Source: Chara braunii
Lineage: Eukaryota; Streptophyta; Charophyceae; Charales; Characeae
DNA: 29,674 nt
Assembly (NCBI GenBank): GCA_003427395.1
Contig: BFEA01000991.1
Span: 195,825 to 225,498, forward strand
Direction: 5' to 3'
This document shows positions 1 to 9,623 of the stretch, in pieces. The translations under genes and the position numbers were made by a program. Position 1 is the stretch's first letter; the number at the start of each line of letters is the position of its first letter. Under the pieces are notes generated by a model that was given only the letters and a program-made list of their open reading frames with translations, did no database searches and was not told the origin of the DNA.

Positions 1-184
1 CCCCCCCCCGCGAAAATCTTCTTTTTAAACTTTTTTTGGTTCAAGGGGCTAGGGTCGGGATTCCGGAACCCCAATCCGCAAACCCACCCCCAACCCCCTC
101 TCCCCGCGGCAGACCGCGGCCTCGCGGCCGTGGCCGTGGGCCGCGGTTGTGGTCGTGGTCACCATGGCCTCAGGGGATTCGTAG
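1..184. other. Window edge: C homopolymer, then GC-rich low-complexity DNA
   Basis: The window opens with nine C. From about 100 to 165 there is a GC-rich stretch built from CCGCGG, GGCCGTGG and GGTCGTGG words. It reads as Pro/Arg/Gly repeats in an open frame that runs into the LINE segment, but it shows no family resemblance of its own. It may be a LINE 5' part, a repeat joined to it, or assembly-edge noise. Confidence 0.5.
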
Positions 185-1239
185 CATAAGATTGGTGGAC
201 AAACACATGCGGCGATGGCAGCAAGCCAAGGATCTATTTGAAAATGAAGAACAATGGACAGGAGGCGGCCTCAGGATGATACAATCATCGCTAGATATGT
301 TTTCCCAAATCAAGGCTGGCAACCGCGTCATCAAAGAACAAGAAATCAAAAGGAAGATCCTAGCTAGAAGCCGAATCAAAATTAGGAAAGGACGCCTACT
401 CAGACTGCAACTGGTCCAGTATTCGAAAAACCCTCCTTCTGGAACTAGGAACACTTGAGTTGAAACAACAAGAACAGTGACTTGAGTAGCTGAAGGTCAG
501 AGGCATCATAGTATATGACTGGATGACAAAACTAACCTTCAGATCCCTTCTACTGAGAACTTCCAAACCGATGATGCAAGAACTAGCCCTCAGCAAGGAG
601 GCTCCAATAGCCGTCTCCACGATAGATATGTGCATATATGCTGCACTTTACTTTAAGGACATACTGACCACTCGAAGGCCGAATGATGCCTTGCAGCCTT
701 TGACACCGACCTCTCACTACATCCTAAATTTTGGACCAGATCTAAGCCAAGGCAGACAAGACCTGGACAGGCCGCTCGCCTTAGAGGAACTTCTCTTCGC
801 TGCAGGACAAATGGCCCATGGGAAATGTTCTGGCTTTGACGGTCTTGCAAATTGAATTTTTAATATCAAGGTGGGAATCAACAGACCCTTTTCTACTGCA
901 GAGGATACCGGCGGACTGGGTAAAAGGGATCATAACGATGTTGCACAAAAAAGGTGAAAAGAGGGATGTCTGGAATTAGAGATCAATGCCATTACTGAAT
1001 GTGGCCTGTAAACTATTGGTCAAAACTCTAGCCCTCAGATTAGCCAGGCATCCGCCCCATCTAATTGGGAGGGAACAGGGTGCTTTTCAAGTTGTCCATG
1101 CTAGATCCATTTTTGAAAATATTTTAACAACAATTCAGGTGTTGGAAATCATTAGCCAAGAAAAGAGAGAAATCACGGTCACATTAGTGAATATGGAAAA
1201 AACCTACGATAAACTCGGATAAAGTAGGCTGGGCTATTG
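185..1239 (+). pseudogene. LINE reverse transcriptase, left part (decayed)
   Basis: This is the 5' part of a plant L1-like non-LTR reverse transcriptase. It covers the linker between endonuclease and RT and the first RT blocks. Visible landmarks are a basic helical linker (about 185-450), the segment EELLFAAGQMAHGKCSGFDG (about 783-843, the 'ANGKAPGPDG' block of LINEs), ADWVKGIITMLHKKGEKRD (about 914-970), PLLNVACKLLVKTLALRL (about 989-1042), and VNMEKTYDKL (about 1187-1216), which carries the first catalytic Asp region. The reading frame breaks several times: stops near 456-490, a frameshift between 855 and 905, a stop where NYR is expected (about 977), and a one-base shift near 1216. The rest of the domain resumes at 28903, after the LTR element. 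This is a dead fragment, truncated on the left. Confidence 0.85.
1236..1239. repeat. Target-site duplication ATTG, left copy (Element 1)
   Basis: ATTG directly precedes the 5' LTR and is repeated directly after the 3' LTR at 28903-28906. With one copy removed, the LINE coding frame runs across the junction without a break, so this is the real integration site. Five bases would fit with one mismatch (TATTG / AATTG). Confidence 0.75.
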
Positions 1240-2221
1240 TGTAATAACCCTGTTCAGAAGTAGCCTGGGGCTCAGAACTCAGCCCCAGGAAACGCAGATC
1301 TGAGTTGATCTGCGCTGTGCTGTGTGACTAAGGCACGCCCAGGCCTGAGTCTGTCGAGTGTGGTTGTGTGACCGAACGCTGCACACAGGAAATTCAAGAG
1401 TCAAAGTCAACTGTAAAGTCAAAGGTACCGCACCCAGGCCCTTGGTTGGATACACTCACTTGTTGTGCGCAGGTACCCAGACCGCATCCAAGGCGGAGGG
1501 AATTTGGTTTCAGGCCAATATGGGCCCTCATTCGCATTGAGATCTGGACGGCTGAGGGATACAGCATCCGGGGTCCAGACCCCGCGTCAACACTACATAA
1601 GGGCTGACACCCTGGCTTTGACATTCATTCTGTCTTACGTTGAGGCTGACTTCACACGTTGACTTCAACGCTGCGACGCTGGCTCGATGCTGCTGGCATT
1701 GTAACTTGGCGAGGCGCTGCTAGTCCGGCATGGTGGCCGGCTTGCTCCTGTCTTCTTGGCATGCTGACGTGGCAGCTGCCATGCGCCTTCGCTGATGTGG
1801 CTGCTGTCACGTGTTTTATTGAGGGGACTACGTAATCGACATTGCTGTTCTGTTAGTCGTCACTTCAGAAGGAGATCAGGGTTGTGGCGAGTTCGAGGAT
1901 ACGTACCTGGTGGTCTTCATGTCGACATTGCTCCAGATGCTGATGTGGAACTGATTAGACGTGCCACGTGGCACATTGAGGATACTCGGGTACTCGTTCA
2001 GACTATTGATTGTTGAGGTGACAGTAGAGGAGGGAGCCCGAAGCAGGAGTGGGCATTATACTTCCTCTCCTTTGTCTCTTCTCCCTCCCATTTCTTCCTC
2101 TGTGTATGATTACATCACCTCATTCTGTCTGGCTACGATGGACTATTAATAATCATCAGCTGATGGACATTTATCAGGGTTTGCATTGTTGACAATTGTC
2201 TCACGATCTGGGTTCATTACA
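1240..2221 (+). repeat. 5' LTR of Element 1
   Basis: It starts TGTAATAACCC and ends TTCATTACA, giving TG...CA ends, and is followed two or three bases later by the primer site. It matches 27910-28902 over its whole length. Near its start is a perfect 9-bp stem with an 8-base loop (CCTGGGGCT at 1264-1272, AGCCCCAGG at 1281-1289), kept in both LTRs. A palindromic G-box lies at 1961-1974, a TGACGTGGCA at 1765-1774 and another CACGTG at 1808-1813 (lost in the 3' copy). A possible TATA-like CATTATACTT lies near 2053 ahead of a pyrimidine-rich tract. Confidence 0.92.
1961..1974. promoter_or_regulatory. Perfect palindromic G-box in the 5' LTR
   Basis: GTGCCACGTGGCAC is a 14-base perfect palindrome around CACGTG, the plant bZIP/bHLH G-box core. 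It lies about 85 bp upstream of the TATA-like stretch and is unchanged in the 3' LTR (28642-28655) although nearby positions differ. A promoter role is inferred from the motif and position only. Confidence 0.5.
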
Positions 2222-2224
2222 ATT

Positions 2225-2236
2225 TGGCATCAGAGC
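2225..2236 (+). other. Primer binding site of Element 1 (initiator Met tRNA type)
   Basis: TGGCATCAGAGC matches the usual TGGTATCAGAGC, complementary to the 3' end of initiator methionine tRNA, at 11 of 12 positions. The one change (T to C) is tolerable. It lies three bases after the LTR end, as expected for minus-strand priming. Confidence 0.85.
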
Positions 2237-2284
2237 TATTCTCCTGACGACGACATTAGTATGTGGTATGCGCTAGGTGGCGCG

Positions 2285-2293
2285 CAGGTAAGT
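2285..2293 (+). promoter_or_regulatory. Consensus 5' splice site in the Element 1 leader
   Basis: CAG|GTAAGT matches the 5' splice consensus exactly, 50 bases after the primer site. A possible acceptor with a T/G-rich run ends in CAG at 22289-22291, about 145 bases before gag. Use as a leader intron is inference; in this copy the interrupting DNA would lie inside it. Confidence 0.35.
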
Positions 2294-2477
2294 AAGGTTG
2301 AGTAGGTGATGATGTGGCAAGGGATACGATGGGGATATTGACGTGGTACATACCTCTTTGGCGAGAAGACATTGTCGGGGATTGCTGACGAAGTACGGAG
2401 TCACTGGCAAGAAGACCTGACGAAGCAGCTGACAGGGTACAGGCTCTGTTGGCAAGAAGACATCCCTACTAGGCTGC

Positions 2478-2771
2478 TAACGTGGCAGTAGGGATCACAA
2501 CAAGGGATACCGCACGCTAGCCAGGATCGCGATAGTGATGTGGCATCACGATCCCACACTGACGTGGCACACATCATGCTGCGTCTGAAGACCCTGTTGA
2601 TTGCTGATGTGGCACTCCTTGTGTTGCTGACACGACAGGGTCTACTGCAGATGCTGACGAGGCCTAGACGAAAGATTAATTGTTGACGTGGCACGAGCAG
2701 GTCATCACACTTGTCTCATGAGGTGGTGTCTGCCTGCTGACGTGACACTGAACTCCTTGGCTGACATGGCA
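2478..2771 (+). promoter_or_regulatory. TGACGTGGCA-like motif cluster in the Element 1 leader, left half
   Basis: Exact TGACGTGGCA occurs at 2560-2569 and 2684-2693. Close variants lie at 2478, 2536, 2605, 2655, 2738 and 2762. ACGT-core words of this type are binding sites for plant bZIP factors. Spacing is irregular (about 25-70 bp). The cluster continues at 21922-22051, which shows that the two segments belonged to one leader. Confidence 0.55.
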
Positions 2772-4087
2772 TAATTTGACTGGCTGGAACGGCGATGGTA
2801 CCTCACGTTGTCGGAGGGCGCAGTGTCCCGGCCCTCCTCTGTGTGCCAAGCTCCTGCCCAGTATCTGTCCCATCTGTGAGTGTTCGCTGCCCATCGGGTT
2901 GTCTCCAAATCTGAGCGACATTTCTGTTATACCCGGGCGGGACCCTATTATGGATCGACCCCGTTGGTGCCTGCCCCGGCAAAAGGGGTGCGCCACAGGG
3001 CTTTCCATTGGTCCACGCAGGCTCGGCGCCCTGCTGTACAGCAGAGCACAACCGGCCTATGGCCGTGGCAGCCGCTGGGTTCGCCCTGGGATGCGAAGGT
3101 AGAGGGATAGACGCTGTCTTTTCTATTGCGCGCCAAGCGCCCCCCTACCGGGTTATGGGTTAGGTGCACGAAAACAGGTTGTTGTCGGAAAGGAAAAACT
3201 GAGCAAAGGGGTAAAAGGAAAATAAGAAAATATAAAAAGAAAAGAAAAGAAGGCAGAACGCCTGATCAGCACAAGGATCAAGATCATTGCTTTAATCTGA
3301 AATAATCCAGCGACGGTTGTCCGCTGCATCAATTGGGTTTCCCTTTTTCTTTCACTATTATTATTATTGTAATTCTTATTTTTAACTTATCGATTTTCAG
3401 GCGGGGATTTCCTTTTTCTTGGTTTCCTGTCACATCGTAGGGGAGTCCGATGGTTCGTTTTTATGAGCTACGATTGTTGTCTGACGGCCTAGGCTGACAC
3501 GATCCCTCGTAGATCGCTTGTGCTAAGTCTGCCTGGCTGGGCGTCGCGTGGGAGGACCCCAAAAGAGGGGCGACCCGCGACCGCATTGATAGGGAGCCTA
3601 TCACCCCCCGTGGAGGGTCATAAGCCCCCTCCTTGCCATCGGACACATGTACCCGTCGGGTATAGGCCAACGTGCGTGTTTTGAGGGAAGGAAAATGCTT
3701 GTTAGTATCCCATTATGGGATTCCGGTTTTTGGGCCGTGGCCACATTGTGATGATTAGTGACTTGACAGTAGCATAATGATTTCGAACCATACCTTGACT
3801 GTTGAGTTTTCGGCTACTGAATTATTTAGTTTTATTTTGCTTTATATTTGGAGTATTAAAACTACTAATGTGAGAGAAAATTTGGAAAAAGGCTAGAGCT
3901 GAACTGTTCTTTTAGAGTGCGGGGTCATAGCGAGGGATGAGCCTATAAAGAGGTGAGGTAGACGAGTCTTTAGGGGTGTGCAGGGTTTTTCTTTTTCCCG
4001 TTGTGCTGACGTTGTTGGCCTGAGAACGGTGGATAGCCTACTTGCACGAGTGCTAAGTGCAGAGTTGCGTCTATCAGGCAATCGACT
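2772..4087. other. Non-coding stretch, origin unclear
   Basis: I see no supported gene. The Element 1 leader must end somewhere between about 2745 and 2925, but the exact break is not visible. TGTTATACCCGGG at 2925 looks like an LTR start, but I find no second copy. Other content: A-rich 3180-3260, an ATT microsatellite near 3357-3368, and GC-rich DNA with short inverted repeats near 3540-3670. No rRNA or tRNA pattern was found. Confidence 0.4.
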
Positions 4088-4477
4088 ATGGTACGCAGCA
4101 ATGGCCTGTACGGCTACCGGCCTGACTACTGGAAATACACTACTCGCTGGTCTTCTATGTCTGGTGAAGGTCCCAGGATCACTACGATCCTGAGTTACAG
4201 TGGGGGAGACGAGTTGAGTCTGAAGGTTACCGTGGAGGGAGCGAGAGATGAGGAGATGAAGAAGGACCAGAGACTACAGCTAGCGGTCATGGAATCTAAA
4301 GACCGAGCGAAGAGAAGGTTGGAGAGGGATGGAGTCACTGTTGAGGTTCGGGTGACCATCGTTTACCATGAGGTTGAAACCTCGACAGACACGGTGGAAC
4401 GCGAGCAGCGGCACCTCGACCGTGACTCGGGAGCAGAGAGCGAGGCCAGTGATCGGGAGGCCTGGCTCGAGTCCTAG
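4088..4477 (+). CDS. Hypothetical protein, 129 aa, charged
   Basis: An ATG-started ORF, not recognised. The N-terminal third is aromatic and hydroxyl-rich (YGYRPDYWKYTTRW). The rest is a highly charged, probably helical Glu/Arg/Lys region. After the stop the same frame stays open for about 45 more codons and ends in a Lys/Arg-rich tail (to about 4614), so a longer product broken by one stop is possible. It lies at the start of a purine-rich plus strand, which alone favours such charged ORFs. It could be a gag-like remnant or chance. Confidence 0.2.
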   Translation: MVRSNGLYGYRPDYWKYTTRWSSMSGEGPRITTILSYSGGDELSLKVTVEGARDEEMKKDQRLQLAVMESKDRAKRRLERDGVTVEVRVTIVYHEVETSTDTVEREQRHLDRDSGAESEASDREAWLES

Positions 4478-5864
4478 AACAGGTCGGACCAGGTTCGCAG
4501 GAACCACGCACTGGCTCGAGACGTAGAGGGCGGGCCCGAGGCCAACTCGCGGCAACCGACGCCCAGAGGCCGTGGGACGAGTAAGAAGAAGAGCAAGGGG
4601 AAAAGGCACATGTAAAAGGGGGAGAGCGCCAAGTCAACGGAGAGAGAGGCTGAGAGGCAGTAAGGGGAGGAGAACGCAGAAGGGGGAGTCGCAGTACACG
4701 GGCGACGTATGGCGGCCCGAGAGAGCGAGGCGGTTAACGCAAGAGAGGGCGGTGTGAGCAAAGGGCTGGTGAAGCGCGACTGACGTCAATGGTTCCGTAC
4801 AAGCTTGCATGACGTCCCGCTCAGGCCCCATGGAACTGAAAAGAGAACGACACGTGGTGCTTTGAGGGAGAGAGAGAGGGCCAACGAACAGAGAGATGTG
4901 GGAAATGAGTGGGACGCGAGTCTGTGAAGTGCAGCTAGGCGTGAAACTGCTGTCTCTGCGGGCGTACAAAGGTTGTTGGCCTGGAAGCCAACTAGTGATG
5001 GTGAAAGAACGAGGCTTCTGAACAGAGAGAGAGAGAGAGACGTGAAAGAATCAGTGTGAGTGGTCGAGCTGCGGGAGAGACGGGTAAGCGCGAGGTAGTT
5101 ACAAATGAGTAGACGCTGGAGGGAAAAGAGAGAGACAGGAGATGGGGATGATTAGTGACGCGGGAGGTGATCGCAAGAGAGAGCATGTTTCTTGGCTGAG
5201 ACTGACTGCTCAAGATGAGCTCACGCCGTGCGCCTGCAGAGAGGTACAGTGGGTTGTTTGGCTTGGCGGGCGTGGACCTCAGACACAACCCTCGATGACG
5301 TCATCACCAGTGGAGAGGTGAGTCGCGATTAAGAGAGAGGTGCGCGCGTGTGAGAAGGGGTCAGATCGGAAGGGAGGGAAAGACTGGAAAGTGCGCGAAG
5401 CATGCGCTTGACGAACGTGTATACTTTGACGGGAGTCGATGGCAGCTGGCCCTACTTCTTTTCGTGTTCTCGAGCTTGCTAGTGGCGTCTAGAAGTAAAG
5501 TCACGTGCGATGTGTACATTCTGAGTGCAGAGAGGCGGAACCGGGTTTTCAAACGGGGCTGCTGTTTCGAGCCTTTCCGTTTATGACGGCGTTTTCCTTG
5601 GGCGAATTTATGCTGAGTTTGGGGGCCGAAGCATATGCGAGCCTCTTACTCATTATTTCCTCGAAGTGGGGTGGGGCAGCGAACTGAATCCGTGCTACAA
5701 AGGATGGCGGACTATCAAGTCCCGTTTTGAAGGATGAAAGTGATGGGAATTGGTTGTTACTTAGTGAGCTTGGTGATTAGCGTTAGGTTAATGAAATCTG
5801 TCATCTGATGGACTGAGAACGTGAGCTCGGACTTGTACGCAACGATCATGATTGACAAAACCTT
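4478..5864. other. Purine-rich, apparently non-coding stretch
   Basis: The plus strand is strongly biased to G and A (GAGAGA, GGGAGAG, AAGGGGGAG words), with a (GA) run at about 5024-5040. The bias fades after about 5400. No ORF with family resemblance was found; the ORFs present on either strand follow the skew. It could be the 5' flank of an unknown element or a gene promoter region. Confidence 0.35.
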
Positions 5865-5872
5865 TATAAAAA
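5865..5872 (+). promoter_or_regulatory. Possible TATA box
   Basis: TATAAAAA sits in CCTTTATAAAAACCC. About 100 bases downstream a run of 13 T leads to TCCAG|GT (AG at 5972-5973), a strong-looking 3' splice site. TATA followed by a short pyrimidine-rich leader resembles a Pol II promoter with a leader intron end, but no ORF follows, so use is uncertain. Confidence 0.3.
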
Positions 5873-7555
5873 CCCAGTTGTTGCTCTCGTGCGTAACCTT
5901 GATAGGACTTGTTTTTCATTTTCGGTACCGATTTCTTTAAGTCTCGCTCTCAGCATATTTTTTTTTTTTCCAGGTCAATCACGCGACTCGGGTACTTGCC
6001 TTGCCACGACCTTGCCTGAAGGACTTCTGCACTTCTCATAATTACTCAGACTAAGTCAATTGATGAATAAGAGAAAATTGGTCCTGAGGAAAGTCGCCTA
6101 TCTGCTGGCTAAGTATCTACTCGATGGAGATTAGTAGCCAGCTCTCCAATCTAGTTAATTCACTTGTATAATGAGCAATGGGTAATTGATCAGGAACATG
6201 AGTGCATTTGTGGGGTTGATGCAGTTCACGTCATGCAGTACTCAGTGGGACATTCAACTGAGCTTGGGTGCTAATTCCCCCGTGAACCAGACTTCGAGTC
6301 ATATGTATGAATAAAGTGTAATCCTATAAATTGCTATGATATATTGAGACAGTTTAGAGGGAAGCCTAAAGACGGAAGGCTTCATATCTGCAAATGTGAG
6401 TCTCGCAAGTAATCGAGTGACTCAGTTGTATTCTGGGGCAACAGTACCTGAGGAGTACTCGAATGAGGCCTATTGCTAGGAGCCTTTGGATGTATTCTGG
6501 GGCGAGCTTGTAACCAGCTCGATACTATGCAAGGTTCCCAGATAACTCAGGGTCAGGTATCGCTCAAATTAGTGACAAAGGGGTACTGTGTAGCATATGA
6601 ATGTAGCTTGCTGTTGCGTCATCCGTGCGAAAGAGACTTCCGCTGGCATTGCTTCCGCATCTCCTTCATGCTCAATGAACTGTAAGGCGTTTGTTTGAAT
6701 CCATCGCACAAGTAATCATTACTAACTGAAGCTAGATCAGATGTTGAACATGGGCTAATTGATTACGCGATTCACCAAAGTGAGAGCCCCTATGTGTGCA
6801 GTCATATGTGGGGGGACAGAACAGACCCTCGTCGAGAGTAACCCAAACCTTGCTATCTGGGGTTTTAGACCCAGCGGTAAGCGGCTCCATCAAGCCCTTC
6901 GGTAGGGAAAATCTTCCACTCGAAAGCGAACGGTTTATGAGTCCCAGATCTTCTAATCTCGTGAGATGTCCGACCATTTAACCCAGCAATCTGTGTGAGC
7001 TCGCTGGCAGCACGCTATCAGCGAGACGCGCTGCAGTGAGACCACTGGGAATAACACAAACAGTTTTTGGTCGTATGAAGGGAATGTGTTAGTAACACCC
7101 GGTGTGTGACCAGTATCTTGGTCTGCACACGGGCATATCTGGGTAAAAACACCAGCTGACAACGGAAGGAAATATGAAGAATTCGTATTTGGGATAGTTG
7201 GCACAGTATTAGGGCAGATGAGCTGGCCTAATGCCCTGAACGAAGAGACTGAGTCAGAGGCTGTCTGTGGTGGGAATTTTTACAGTCATCCCCCTATAAT
7301 TAGTGAAACAACGATAACCTCCTGTTCAGACATCGTGAACCAGGCTCTGGCAAACCCCAAAAACAGGCCCAAGCAACCTTAACGCTGGCCCGGACAACTT
7401 AACGCTGGTTTGGACAATTCAACACACTCAGACAAACTCTGTTTAGGATTGGAGGACTCAGTGCAGCCCCAACTAGCTTACTACTAGACTTGGTGAAAAC
7501 AAGCGTTTCACAGCAGGCAGTTCAAACAGTGAGTGATCAGGTGCTGAGTCGACAG
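5873..7555. other. Non-coding stretch with small hairpins
   Basis: No supported gene. Small structures: a 7-bp stem GAAGCCT/AGGCTTC at 6361-6383; the 13-mer TGTATTCTGGGGC twice (6427-6439 and 6491-6503), each followed by a short inverted repeat (GTAC...GTAC; CGAGCT...AGCTCG). Composition is balanced, unlike the purine-rich DNA to its left. It may be the non-coding part of an unidentified element. Confidence 0.3.
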
Positions 7556-7871
7556 AACATCTCTAACCTTATCAGAACCCTTTCGGCAGCCCTATGATAT
7601 AGTCGGTGTAACAGTCATGAGGGAGGACGAAGTTCTTGTGGTGAAGAGTGGACTGAATAGGGATAAAAAAGGAGGATGGGGGAGAGAGGCAAGCCGAGAC
7701 ATGGAATTACACAGAGTGGCCCAACGTGAGCACGCAGTTCAAATGGTAACAGGCGAGGTGTACATCGAGTACGTAATTTATTTTTACGGGCATGACAACA
7801 AGCTGCACAGTATCATTTCCTCATTGGAAACAGTGGAACAAGCCAGAGCAGAGCTCGCACGAACCCAGTAG
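7556..7871 (+). pseudogene. Possible diverged member of the Element 2 accessory protein family
   Basis: An 84-codon ORF starts at ATG 7617; the same frame is open further upstream and includes a QPYDIVGVTVM segment at about 7588-7619. That fits the place of the F-P/S-Y plus hydrophobic strand in the ORFs at 8477, 9921 and 10315. Further on, EVYIEYVIYFYGHDNKLHSI followed by a Glu-rich helix resembles their LTYF...D...R strand-turn-strand segment and following helix. The match is weak and done by eye. If real, it ties the orphan block left of Element 2 to a related element. Confidence 0.25.
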
Positions 7872-8070
7872 TGTCTGAATCACCCTTCCAAAAGCTTTGT
7901 CAGCATCTGAGCGGCAAGCTCCCTTCAGTGTCTTTTGCTATTCTTTCTCTCAGTGCTAGTGAATCGACTATTTGGTGGTTTAAAGTATCAGAAATACTCT
8001 GGCAAGTATTCAAACACTACTCAAGCAAGTATCCAGGAAATACTCAGTCAGTATCCAAACATCATTCAAG
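7872..8070. other. Short direct-repeat patch before Element 2
   Basis: From about 7984 to 8070 the words AAGTATYCA and AAATACTC recur five or six times at 15-25 base intervals, directly up to the LTR border. I see no gene. The five bases before the LTR (TCAAG) do not recur after the 3' LTR. Confidence 0.4.
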
Positions 8071-8331
8071 TGGACTTCTAATCGAAGTTTAACTCATTAT
8101 CCTCAGTTCAAACCGCTTGAGAATTGTAGGTGAAGACAATCATCACAGACCAACTCTTCTTATCCAGTCCTAGAGATCAGTCTCGGGTATTCTGTCACGA
8201 CACATGTTATGGTGACTCGTTACTTCAGCAGTCTCAACATTATTCAGTTTCACAAGTCAGCAATTAATCAGTAATAATCAGTTCCTTGATCCGCAGTCAA
8301 ATTTGTGCTATGATCAGTAGTCAACCATCAT

Positions 8332-8396
8332 CCAGAACGACGTTCAGAGCATCATCCAGAACGACGTTCAAAGCATCATTCAGAACGGCATTAAAG
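8332..8396 (+). repeat. 24-bp tandem repeat in U3, 2.7 copies
   Basis: Units 8332-8355 and 8356-8379 differ at one base (CCAGAACGACGTTCA[G/A]AGC...), and a third partial unit follows to 8396. AACGACGTT is itself a 9-base near-palindrome. The 3' LTR keeps the same array with more changes (about 20616-20680). Enhancer-type repeats in U3 are common in retroelements; a role here is inferred. Confidence 0.6.
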
Positions 8397-8434
8397 AAAG
8401 GTATCCAAGCCATGGACGTCAGTGAATCAAGCGT

Positions 8435-8453
8435 GCTCTTTTCCTCTTGTCAG
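8435..8453 (+). promoter_or_regulatory. Splice-acceptor-like tract just upstream of the LTR ORF
   Basis: A pyrimidine-rich run (CTCTTTTCCTCTTGTCAG) ends in CAG|G 24 bases before the ATG at 8477. The 3' LTR keeps it (AG at 20736-20737), and changes there only raise the T content. In the 3' LTR it could accept a splice from the donor at 9868/9869 to give a short mRNA for the LTR ORF. Confidence 0.4.
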
Positions 8454-8476
8454 GGAGTAATTATTTATCTGAGCAC

Positions 8477-9112
8477 ATGAGAGAGATCAACCCAATCACA
8501 GTTGACCAGTCGGTCCTTGACAGGCTCAACCTGATTGCTGCCAAGAAGAGTTTCCCCTACAAGTATGTCAGGATTGATGGGTTCAAGCGTGAAGACCTGT
8601 CCATCTTCATCGCTCTCACTAAGTTCACTGAAGGCACAGTCAGCGACCTACGGATCTTCATGAGAAAGAGGAACGAGACGCACCCTCATTTTGATGCAGT
8701 ATAGGCTGCAACAGTCGGGTATGTGCAGTGGAAAGCTGAGAGACTCCAGGGGAACACAAAGCTAGTCTATAGCTTTGGTCGTAAGCTTTTTACTGATTAT
8801 CCCAAACCTTCGATCCCTTACTACCTTACTGATGACTCTTATTGGGGTGGACTGGTGGACTTGGCCAAGAGATACGTGTCGCCAGCAGTGATCGACTATG
8901 AGGCATTGGCCGAACCCTCTGAGTTTCCGCATCTCAGGAGGGGCATTTTCTCTCGGTCATATCTCCTCATACTATGGGAGGAATTTTGTGTCATGGGACT
9001 TGACTGGAAATGTTTGGAACTAGTGGGTTTCAGGTGGTTTTACATTCAGAATCCACAACCTCAAAGAGTACGGAGACATGGCAAGAAGCTCGGACGACAG
9101 GCTGCAAAGTGA
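8477..9112 (+). pseudogene. LTR-encoded ORF (5' LTR copy), unknown family, 211 codons with one stop
   Basis: I do not recognise this protein. It has a helical start, then FPYKYVRI (residues 26-33), a strand-turn-strand block IFIALTKFTEGTVSDLRIF (43-61), RKRNE, then a helix with W-K-x-E, a PSIPYYLTDDSYWGGL block, and a basic tail (RVRRHGKKLGRQ) that could bind nucleic acid or act as a nuclear signal. The only stop is TAG at codon 76 (8702-8704); the 3' LTR copy has TGG there. The 3' copy is broken at two other places, so the gene was probably intact when the LTRs were identical. The same fold pattern recurs in ORFs 9921-11326. Location in U3 recalls retroviral genes such as MMTV sag or HIV nef, by position only. 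Confidence 0.7.
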
Positions 9113-9407
9113 CAGATGAAGAGTAAAGTTCAGAGGGTTGAGTGAGGATTCTTGATTCGTGTTGGTCATGCTCTCTTCCATATGTACTCCCTGAGAATAT
9201 TATGAGTTCTCATTTTTTCCTCGTTCATCTGCTCTTCTCATTGCTCGAGTCAGTCAGTCTTGCTTCTTGCATTGTTCTTGCCTGATGATTGCTATCGTGA
9301 ATGATTATGTCACAGTTCTCAAAATCGGATTGACATAATTGATGCATGCATAGCACCCCATAATTTTATGATTATTATTTGCATGATTCTCTGCTGTTCC
9401 GAATCAA

Positions 9408-9413
9408 AATAAA
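9408..9413 (+). terminator. Possible poly(A) signal in the 5' LTR
   Basis: AATAAA lies about 190 bases before the LTR end and is kept at 21711-21716 in the 3' LTR. It is downstream of the LTR ORF, which would place that ORF before the 3' processing site of the genomic RNA. Plant signals are loose, so this is a candidate only. Confidence 0.4.
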
Positions 9414-9605
9414 AGATTTCCAAGATCGGGGACCGACGAAGACCGCAATTGAAGGGTCTCGTTCGAAACCGGACGAACACAACAGGAAGGGATTTGCATT
9501 ATTTAATTTATTTTATTTATTGCAACCGCATACAAAATCCTGCGTGACAACCTGTTGGCTTTCCGGTCTCCCGAAGTGATTCGACTGAAAAAAGTGCGAC
9601 AAAAA

Positions 9606-9623
9606 TGACGCCGTTGCCGGGGA
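9606..9623 (+). other. Primer binding site of Element 2 (tRNA-Asp type)
   Basis: TGACGCCGTTGCCGGGGA differs at one base from TGGCGCCGTTGCCGGGGA, the site that follows the 5' LTR in many plant Athila/Tat-type elements and is usually assigned to tRNA-Asp. It starts four bases after the LTR end. Confidence 0.75.

Larger units (their letters stand above)
8071..9601 (+). repeat. 5' LTR of Element 2
   Basis: It starts TGGACTTCTAATCG and ends AAGTGCGACA, followed by the primer site. The match to 20355-21903 runs over the full length; the length difference of 18 comes mainly from one in-frame 18-base indel inside the ORF. It contains a 24-bp tandem repeat (8332-8396), a splice-acceptor-like tract (8435-8453), an ORF (8477-9112), AATAAA (9408-9413) and an AT-rich end. 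The ORF thus lies in the U3 part, upstream of the likely poly(A) signal. Confidence 0.92.

Noticed and set aside
2478-2771. CRISPR-like array of short repeats
   Set aside because: The units are degenerate, only about 10 bases long, unevenly spaced, and lie in a eukaryotic retroelement leader with no cas-like genes.
2925-3000. Start of a third LTR element (TGTTATACCCGGG)
   Set aside because: No second copy, primer site or target duplication could be found in the window.
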